DNA of 64,000 bases from Streptomyces hygroscopicus (GTDB lineage: Bacteria > Actinomycetota > Actinomycetes > Streptomycetales > Streptomycetaceae). The position numbers and the translations under genes were made by a program. Of the stretch, positions 59,601 through 64,000 are shown piece after piece (the first letter of the stretch is position 1; every line of letters begins with the position of its first letter). The notes beneath the pieces are model-generated. The model saw only the letters and a list, made by a program, of their open reading frames with translations, did not search any database and was not told where the DNA came from. The stretch lies in contig CP018627.1 in assembly GCA_002021875.1 (NCBI GenBank), positions 9,486,001 through 9,550,000 of the forward strand, given 5' to 3'.

Positions 59601-59697
59601 CGGCGACGCCGAATCGGCCGCCGCGGGCGCAATCCGGCTCCAGGACCACGGCAACAAGGTCCGTTTCAGGAACCTCTGGATCGAGCCGCTGGACTGA
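56671..59697 (+). CDS. Large secreted PA14 / sugar-dehydrogenase-like propeller / CBM / 3-keto-glycoside-hydrolase-like protein
   Basis: A 1008-residue exported protein. The signal peptide covers about residues 1-40 (RRITGLLLAALFACGLATPA). A PA14 domain spans about 55-205 (DVPTDGTYTFRLISDDGSRL, PGYHALRIDHFDRGGD). A beta-propeller akin to glucose/sorbosone dehydrogenases spans 225-640 (GGLKEPMGIKYVDGKLYVSE, FHEFAFGLLYEKGNFYLNLS). A CBM35/6-like module spans 695-805 (YDAESARLAGGADIDTEHAG). A DUF1080/3-keto-disaccharide-hydrolase domain runs from 815 to the end (GDFRLHAEFRVP, NSGIYLQERYEIQILDSFGV). GTG 56671 has AGGAGGAA upstream. It may bind and process oxidised polysaccharides outside the cell; this is inferred from domains only. 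Confidence 0.85.
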   Translation: MTSRKHPPSLRSHRRRPRRITGLLLAALFACGLATPAAEADEKPFGDLPPQEPGVTLRVFDIQSPLSKLCDLKPAQTPNVDKLIPNADWSSTEGFGFTDNFVSQIIGNIDVPTDGTYTFRLISDDGSRLLIGDKKVVDHDGLHGAEPKDGEIALAPGYHALRIDHFDRGGDQQVTLQWKPPGADDFSLVPNSVLSTDADVVRVTAPGRKECEGSYDTPGDGLPLTSVNPGYTLTDLRPEGFEPQVSAMDWLPGGKLAVTTWGGSTKTEGEVYVLDHVTGDTGPEKVTYKKIAGGLKEPMGIKYVDGKLYVSEKHQLTELSDTEGANAPGEIRKVADWPYGGNFHEFAFGLLYEKGNFYLNLSVAINYGGATTDPQPAANRGTTIKVNKKTGKVSYLAGGLRTPNGIGRGPQGDLFVTDNQGGWLPASKLLHVKQDRFFNHYTNPDGPFDDRPVTKPALWLPQNEIANSPSTPMLLKKGPFAGQMLFGDVTYGGIQRADLEKVDGEYQGAVFRHTQGLEVGITRISTGPDGAIYAGGLGADGNWGQEGKLRFGLQKLTPNGKTAFDIKTMRATRDGFELTYTKPLSAETAAKLTNGAYSVEQWRYVPTPAYGGPKVDEEALPVAAARLSDDRRTVRLTIPGLKTDRVVHVRSPRPFASDAGEQLWSTEAWYTLNARPGPEQPITSYDAESARLAGGADIDTEHAGYTGGGFADGFGTPGATATFEVDAPAKGSYDVGLRYANGPHPFTGTKTMGITVNGGQAQQTSLPSTGAWNRWSTKTERLSLRKGRNTIAYTYRPEDTGHVNLDMIEVRRTGSRIDLFSGGSVSTAWQHTDGHGVEWPHSAEDSIEVCCGDIRTKQAFGDFRLHAEFRVPKLPDDVTGQDRGNSGIYLQERYEIQILDSFGVEKLAPDEAASIYNKKAADLNAATPPETWQTYDIVFRAARFDAAGQKTEDARITVVWNGRKVHANVAVDGPTGAGDAESAAAGAIRLQDHGNKVRFRNLWIEPLD

Positions 59698-59744
59698 CAG
59701 CCACGAAGAGAACAGTCCCGCCCGAAGTCCCGCCGTCCGGAGGG

Positions 59745-60557
59745 CTAGGTGCGGGGGAGCGAGGTGTTGGTGATCGGGAGCGGCTGGTCCGCGCCCGCCA
59801 CGTAGAGGTCCGTCGGAGCCGTGCGCAGCCGGAACGTGTCGTCCTCGCGCGAGACGCGCACTGACAGCACGAAGAAGCCGTCGTCCTCGACGGTGGTCTT
59901 CACGTGGTACTCGTTCTCCCAGTAAGTCTGCAGGAAGACCTCGGTGCCCTGGGGCTCGACCCCTTTGGGGAGGGTGACCCTGCCCTGGACGGTGAGGATG
60001 TCGCCCGCCTTCACCTTCTTCTTGTTGACCTGGTAACTGACGGAGCTGGACTTGGGGTTGGCGGCCACGGTGGTGTCCGCGTAGTAGCCGTCCTGCGGGG
60101 TGTTGAGGTCGCCGTCCTCGTCGTAGAGGGCGGTGATCCGCACCTCGTGCTGGACGTTGAGCAGGCTGCTGCCGGTCACGTGGTCGATGTCGACGTCGGG
60201 GATGGTGAACTTCCCGCCTGCGTCGGTGACCGGCGTGCCCAGGTCGCGCGGCTCGTAGTAGGTGGGGTCGATCGGGTCGCCCCACGGATTCCAGGTGGTG
60301 AAGAGGACGACCTCCTGGATGGTGACGGGGATGTTGGGCGCCGGGGTGCCGTCGGCCTTGGTGACGGTGCCGGTGACGTCGACGCTGCGGTTGTCGTAGT
60401 CGGTGCTGGGCGGATTGGTGCTCACGGTCAGCACGTAGGCGTCGCCGGGGGAGGCGTCCGACGGCTTCGCCGAGGCGGCGGGCGCGGACAGGGCGCCTGC
60501 GGCGAGCAGGAGCGCGGCGGTGGCGGCGAGCCGCGTCGGCAGGGACTTCCTGGGCAC
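59745..60557 (-). CDS. Secreted beta-sandwich (Ig-like) protein
   Basis: A 270-residue exported protein with a signal peptide of about residues 1-31 (LAATAALLLAAGALSAPAAS). Two Ig-like/carboxypeptidase-regulatory-like units follow: VDVTGTVTKADGTPAPNIPV then VTDAGGKFTIPDV..., and VSYQVNKKKVKAGDILTVQG with VFLQTYWENEYHVKTTVEDD. GTG 60557 is behind TTGGAG. No catalytic motif is visible. It is convergent with the large secreted protein, leaving 47 bp between stops. The function is unknown; it is probably a wall or matrix protein. Confidence 0.82.
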   Translation of the reverse strand: MPRKSLPTRLAATAALLLAAGALSAPAASAKPSDASPGDAYVLTVSTNPPSTDYDNRSVDVTGTVTKADGTPAPNIPVTIQEVVLFTTWNPWGDPIDPTYYEPRDLGTPVTDAGGKFTIPDVDIDHVTGSSLLNVQHEVRITALYDEDGDLNTPQDGYYADTTVAANPKSSSVSYQVNKKKVKAGDILTVQGRVTLPKGVEPQGTEVFLQTYWENEYHVKTTVEDDGFFVLSVRVSREDDTFRLRTAPTDLYVAGADQPLPITNTSLPRT

Positions 60558-61040
60558 GGGTCAACTCCAACTTCGGTCGGGACTGGAGGAGTCGCGCCGG
60601 GCGGCACCGGTTCCGCCGCGGCGCGGGTGTGCGACGCACCAGGTTCGACCGGCGGGGTGGGGTGGGAGTTGTCCTCCGGATGGCCGCTGTTACGCGGCTG
60701 TGGCAGGAGACGGGTTTGTCCGGGTTGCGCGTTCACCTGGACGTCGACCGCAGGCCGCCCCGCATTGCCCTGGGCGGGTCGACGAGGGGGATGCCTCGCC
60801 CGGAATCCGGCGGACAGGGGGAACGACGTGCGGTCCTTGGCCACGTTGCGGGCGTATGTGTGCACGTTGCGCGGCGAGCGCACCTCGTCTGCTGTTGGCC
60901 GGGCTGCTCGTCGCCCCGATCGTGCTGATGTGGATATAGCCCGCAGAGACGGTCGGAGCTCACCGGCCGTCCCGGTCCGTACGAGTCGTCCTCGGACCTG
61001 CCCCGCGTGTCCGGGGCGCGCTGATCCGCCGCGGTCGCGT
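60558..61040. other. 483-bp region without an assignable gene
   Basis: Open frames here are GC-driven. A plus-strand frame ending at 60939 finishes in a hydrophobic run (RLLLAGLLVAPIVLMWI) and might be the end of a lost membrane protein, but there is no supporting start or domain. No clear promoter or hairpin is seen. Confidence 0.4.
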
Positions 61041-61790
61041 TCAGTCCAGGTCGCTCATGTCGAGGACGAACCGATAGCGGACGTCGTTGCGTCCGAGGCG
61101 GTCCAGGGCTTCGTTCACCTGCGTGGAGGGGAGCAGTTCGATGTCGGCGGCGACGCCGTGTTCGGCGCAGAAGTCAAGCATGGCGGCCGTGGCGGGCCTG
61201 CCGCCGCTGCCCGCGGAGCTGAGCTTCTTGCGTCCGATGAGCAGGTCGAGGGTCTCCACGGTGACGGGTCCCAGCTGCCCGACGTGGCTGAGTGTCCCGT
61301 CCATCGCGACCAGGCGCAGGTAGGGCCCGAGGTCGTGCGGGGCGGAGACGGTGTCGATGACGACGTCGAAGCGGTCACGGGCGTCGGCCATCTGGCCCGG
61401 ATCCGTGGAGACGAGGAGATCGTGCGCGCCGAGCCGGCGGACGTCGTCGGCCTTGTCCGCCGACCGGCTGATCACCGAGGTTTCGGCGCCGAGCGCCACG
61501 GCGATCTTGACCGCGAGATGGCCCAGTCCGCCCAGCCCGGCGACGGCGACCCGTGTTCCCGGCCCCGCGCCGAGACTGCGCAGTGGCTCCCAGACGGTGA
61601 TTCCGGCGCAGAGCGACGGTGCCGCGGCGGCAGGGTCCAGTCCTGCCGGAAGCCCGTACGCGAAGCGGTCGCGCACGACGTACTCGCGGGAGTAGCCCCC
61701 AAGGTGGTCGATCCGTCGTGGCGGTCCGTGCCGCCGTAGGTCAGAGTCGGGAAGGTATGGCAGAAGTTCTCCTGGCCGGCCCGGCACATC
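61041..61790 (-). pseudogene. Zinc-dependent alcohol dehydrogenase (CAD type), truncated and frameshifted
   Basis: The main frame from about 61700 down encodes GGYSREYVVRDRFAYGLPAG, LCAGITVWEPLRSLGAGPGT, the cofactor motif VAGLGGLGHLAVKIAVALGA and the C-terminal catalytic domain to DMSDLD. The sequence before it, CRAGQENFCHTFPTLTYGGT (structural-zinc end of these enzymes), is in another frame, and a single base is missing at about 61702 (ACCACCTTGGGG). The first 90-odd residues with the catalytic zinc ligands are absent. Not functional. Confidence 0.78.
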
Positions 61791-62078
61791 CGACTGGCTA
61801 CCTGGGCACGCCTGGAGCGACGCCCGGCCGGTCACCTGGTCGACGATCCGGACCGTCTGGACGACCGGAAGCTGCGCGCCATCGCCGAAGCGCAGGCGGC
61901 CGGGCGGGTAAGGCCGGGAGACCCCTGCAACCTGATGGCCATGGTTATCGCGATGTCCATGGCATGGTCACCCGTCGGCAACGTCTACGCCGCGACCGCA
62001 CAGGAGCCCGAAGCGCTGCACGAGCAGCGCCGGGAACTGCTCCGCGAGAGCGTTCGGCGTGCCATGACGGCCGACTGA
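61773..62078 (+). pseudogene. TetR-family regulator, 3' remnant
   Basis: The plus-strand frame RHIRLATWARLERRPAGHLV, DRKLRAIAEAQAAGRVRPGD, LMAMVIAMSMAWSPVGNVYA, LHEQRRELLRESVRRAMTAD-stop is the C-terminal ligand-binding domain of a TetR regulator. Its helix-turn-helix half is missing. Both this gene and the alcohol dehydrogenase lose their 5' parts at the same point (about 61775-61790). One deletion therefore probably removed the shared divergent region of a regulator/enzyme pair. Confidence 0.75.
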
Positions 62079-62139
62079 CCTGGTCTTCGTCGGCGCCGTG
62101 CACCGGCCGGAGGCGACTGATGGGCAGGCGGTCGGAACC

Positions 62140-62562
62140 TCAGAGTCCGAACAGCTGCGGATCGGCGGACAGCGCCCGGAAGTACTCGCGTGGATCCGCC
62201 ACCAGCTTGCGCTCCCTGAGGTCCATCAGCCCGCCCAGCCCGGTGATTTCGGCGGCCACTGTGCCGTCGGTCTTCCGGATCGTCTGCTCGATGCGGAAGG
62301 TCTTGCCCTCGCCCCATTCGAAGGCGCAGGTCACTTCCGTCTCGTCGCCTGCGAGCAGTTCGCGTTTGTAGCGGATGGTCGTCTCCAGCGCGACCGGGCC
62401 CACGCCCTTGGTCAGGAGGGCAGCCTGGTGAATCCCGGCCCGCTGGAGCAGACTCCAGCGGGCGTGTTCCGCGTACTGCAGATAGACGTTGTGGTTCAAA
62501 TGACCCTGGATGTCGGTTTCGTATCCCCGGACGGTGACGCGGACGGAGAACGGCTCGGCCAT
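62140..62562 (-). CDS. Acyl-CoA thioesterase (4HBT hot-dog fold)
   Basis: A 140-residue hot-dog protein: VTVRGYETDIQGHLNHNVYL then QYAEHARWSLLQRAG, the family active-site block (Asp in ETDIQGHLN and downstream Tyr). TTIRYKRELLAGDETEVTCA gives the typical central strand. ATG 62562 is preceded by GAAGGGG. It hydrolyses acyl-CoA thioesters; chain specificity cannot be read. It is a single gene, next to the TetR relic. Confidence 0.9.
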   Translation of the reverse strand: MAEPFSVRVTVRGYETDIQGHLNHNVYLQYAEHARWSLLQRAGIHQAALLTKGVGPVALETTIRYKRELLAGDETEVTCAFEWGEGKTFRIEQTIRKTDGTVAAEITGLGGLMDLRERKLVADPREYFRALSADPQLFGL

Positions 62563-62846
62563 GACGGTGCCCCTTCGCTATGACGGCTGTGCGTTGACGT
62601 CGACGAGACGACGCACGGACGTACGAGAGAGTAGAACGCCTGCTCGGTTCATGGCTCAACCGGTTCACATCCAGCGTCGGCCGCCACCTCAGCGTCGTTG
62701 GAGGCCCAGCGCCGCGGACGCGCCCGCATCCGCTTCGCACGACAACAACGCTGGGGCCCGACCCCACCAGTACGCCGCGTGATCAACCCACCCGCCGCAC
62801 GTTCACGGTCAACGCATCAGCCGATGAGAGTGCGTTTCCCCGCGAT

Positions 62847-63179
62847 CTACGGGGCCTCCCGCAACGGCCAGACCTCGACCACACCGTGTGCGACCGCGCA
62901 TGGGGTCTTCGACACGAGTTGGATGGCCTCCTCGATGGTCGCGGCTTCGATGATCCCGAATCCGGCCACCGGGAGAGCCGAGGACATGAAGGAGCCGCTC
63001 TCCACGGTCGTGCCGACAGCGTCGTGGTTGCGCACCTGTACAGGAGAGCCGGCGATGCCCGCAACGGCCCCGGCCTCAAGCAGGCGGGCGTCATGCGCAT
63101 GCGCCTCGTTCCGGACCGCCGCGTCGGTGCGGTCGTAGCCGTCTTGGTCCCCATACCCGATGGTCACAAATTTCGCCAC
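62847..63179 (-). CDS. YciI-like protein
   Basis: A 110-residue alpha/beta protein: VAKFVTIGYGDQDGYDRTDA, HAHDARLLEAGAVAGIAGSP, GSFMSSALPVAGFGIIEAAT and IEEAIQLVSKTPCAVAHGVV ending EVWPLREA. This is the ferredoxin-like YciI/DGPF fold. GTG 63179 lies behind an A/G-rich GAGAGAGGGG leader; longer frames upstream are unrelated. The function is unknown. The 284-bp stretch 62563-62846 before it shows no gene. Confidence 0.85.
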   Translation of the reverse strand: MAKFVTIGYGDQDGYDRTDAAVRNEAHAHDARLLEAGAVAGIAGSPVQVRNHDAVGTTVESGSFMSSALPVAGFGIIEAATIEEAIQLVSKTPCAVAHGVVEVWPLREAP

Positions 63180-63521
63180 AACAGGACCCCTCTCTCTCGT
63201 TCGTACGGAGTGCTCACCCGGTACCGACTCTCGACCGCGCCAAAACTCATCGCTGCTCCTGTGCGGCGGCCCGGGCCGGCGCCCGCCGCGTCCCGAAGCC
63301 GGCACACGGCACGGAGGTATGCGAGCGCGGGTTCCACGACAGTCCGTGGGGCGAGAATCCCGATCTGATAGCGCAGATCGCAGAAGCGAGCGCCGGCCAC
63401 GGGCCGGACGGGGGCAGGACCGCCTCTCCGATGACGACCGGCCGGCAGGGGCCGTCCTCCCGACAACATGCGGATCCACACCTGGAAGTGAGCAACAGAG
63501 TCCCCCTGCTATGGTGCGCCG
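63180..63521. other. 342-bp region without an assignable gene
   Basis: This lies between the divergent YciI-like and VOC genes. No recognisable coding sequence, hairpin or strong promoter is seen. Confidence 0.4.
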
Positions 63522-63956
63522 ATGTCATCGATCAGGCAGTTCCAAGTCACCTTCGACTGCGCAGAACCCGAGCGCGTCGCTCGCTTTTGGTGCGAGGTGT
63601 TGGGGTACGTCGTACCGCCGCCACCGGAGGGGTTTGCTTCGTGGGACGATTTCGATCGCTCGCTGCCGCCTGAGCGTCAGGGTTCGGCGTTCGCATGCAT
63701 TGACCCCTCAGGCGTGGGCCCGCGACTGTTCTTCCAGCGCGTCCCCGAAGGCAAGGTCGTCAAGAATCGTCAGCATCTTGATGTGCGGGTCGGCACCGGG
63801 CTCGTGGGTGCAGAGCGCCTTGCCGCACTCGAAGCCGAGTGCGTACGACTGGTGGCGCTCGGCGCGGTACGCGTGCAAGTGCTGCTTGCCGATGACCACA
63901 ATGAGTCGTGCATCGTGATGCAGGACATCGAGGGCAACGAGTTCTGTCTCGACTGA
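63522..63956 (+). CDS. VOC-family protein
   Basis: A 144-residue glyoxalase-fold protein: FQVTFDCAEPERVARFWCEV and LGYVVPPPPEGFASWDDFDR form the first module. NRQHLDVRVGTGLVGAERLA and the terminal DIEGNEFCLD form the second. This is the Glyoxalase_6-like subgroup with an inserted loop after the first helix. ATG 63522 starts the gene. The activity is unknown. Confidence 0.9.
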   Translation: MSSIRQFQVTFDCAEPERVARFWCEVLGYVVPPPPEGFASWDDFDRSLPPERQGSAFACIDPSGVGPRLFFQRVPEGKVVKNRQHLDVRVGTGLVGAERLAALEAECVRLVALGAVRVQVLLADDHNESCIVMQDIEGNEFCLD

Positions 63957-64000
63957 GCATCCTCTGACGGCCGGAGAGCTCGCCCTGGCTTTCGAAGAGG

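Noticed and set aside
58621..60639. A 672-codon open frame on the minus strand
   Set aside because: It is the shadow of the 1008-residue secreted protein and the beta-sandwich gene; composition not protein-like.
1..64000. tRNA or rRNA genes, attachment sites, prophage
   Set aside because: I looked for cloverleaf-like segments, conserved rRNA stretches and integrase genes and found none that I could support.

Overview
The window is high-GC actinobacterial DNA with almost exclusively G/C third codon positions, GTG/TTG starts and GGAGG-type ribosome sites. ALF-repeat and XRE/MmyB-type proteins, a DasR-like box and a CebR-like box all point to Streptomyces. The many regulator/enzyme pairs, secreted glycosidases and broken genes fit an accessory part of the chromosome rather than a core region. 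I see no rRNA, tRNA, CRISPR array, phage module or PKS/NRPS cluster.

Layout. 1-5 kb: a broken TetR gene, a MarR gene with a quinone-reductase-like oxidoreductase behind a perfect 20-bp palindrome, a 5'-truncated cupin gene, and two near-identical XRE regulators with a 355-bp block of complete identity. 5-10.5 kb: a secreted ALF-repeat protein, a NarL-type two-component system, a Tat-exported SDR, an IS1380 fragment and a second oxidoreductase. 11-13.6 kb is a gene graveyard: a frameshifted lipoprotein cut by an IS481-type element, the 3' end of an SDR gene, and a MacB-type permease fragment. 13.7-24 kb: an alpha/beta hydrolase behind a TetR-type double operator, then a saccharolytic locus. 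That locus has a GntR regulator, a divergent sugar ABC transporter, GH20 hexosaminidase and CBM3-GH16 glucanase, followed by a GH64 beta-1,3-glucanase with DasR-like and CebR-like boxes. Together these look built for chitin plus beta-glucan, i.e. fungal wall.

24-40 kb: regulator/enzyme pairs (LysR with an alkenal-reductase-like MDR, XRE with NmrA). Next is a streptogramin-inactivation operon, a Vat-type acetyltransferase, Vgb lyase and YciI protein with overlapping start/stop codons, opposite a LysR gene. Then come a GNAT protein, GH43-AbfB, LLM flavoenzyme plus HAD hydrolase, MFS plus DeoR, and an aldo/keto reductase. 40-45.5 kb: a glutamine-amidotransferase/methyltransferase fusion, a second methyltransferase, TetR, and a LysR gene next to NAD-dependent formate dehydrogenase.

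45.7-56.4 kb holds the most interesting locus. A PucR regulator is divergent from a co-directional run encoding a urease gamma/beta fusion, a urease-alpha-like protein whose flap cysteine is replaced, an MHS-type transporter, a thiamine-diphosphate enzyme, an aldehyde dehydrogenase, a second MHS transporter, RidA and an RraA-like protein. No urease accessory genes are present. This reads as a catabolic pathway for an imported ureido- or amide-type compound; the substrate is unknown. 56.7-64 kb: a 1008-residue secreted PA14/beta-propeller/CBM/3-keto-glycoside-hydrolase-like protein, a secreted beta-sandwich protein, a scar joining a broken alcohol dehydrogenase to a broken TetR gene, then thioesterase, YciI and VOC proteins.
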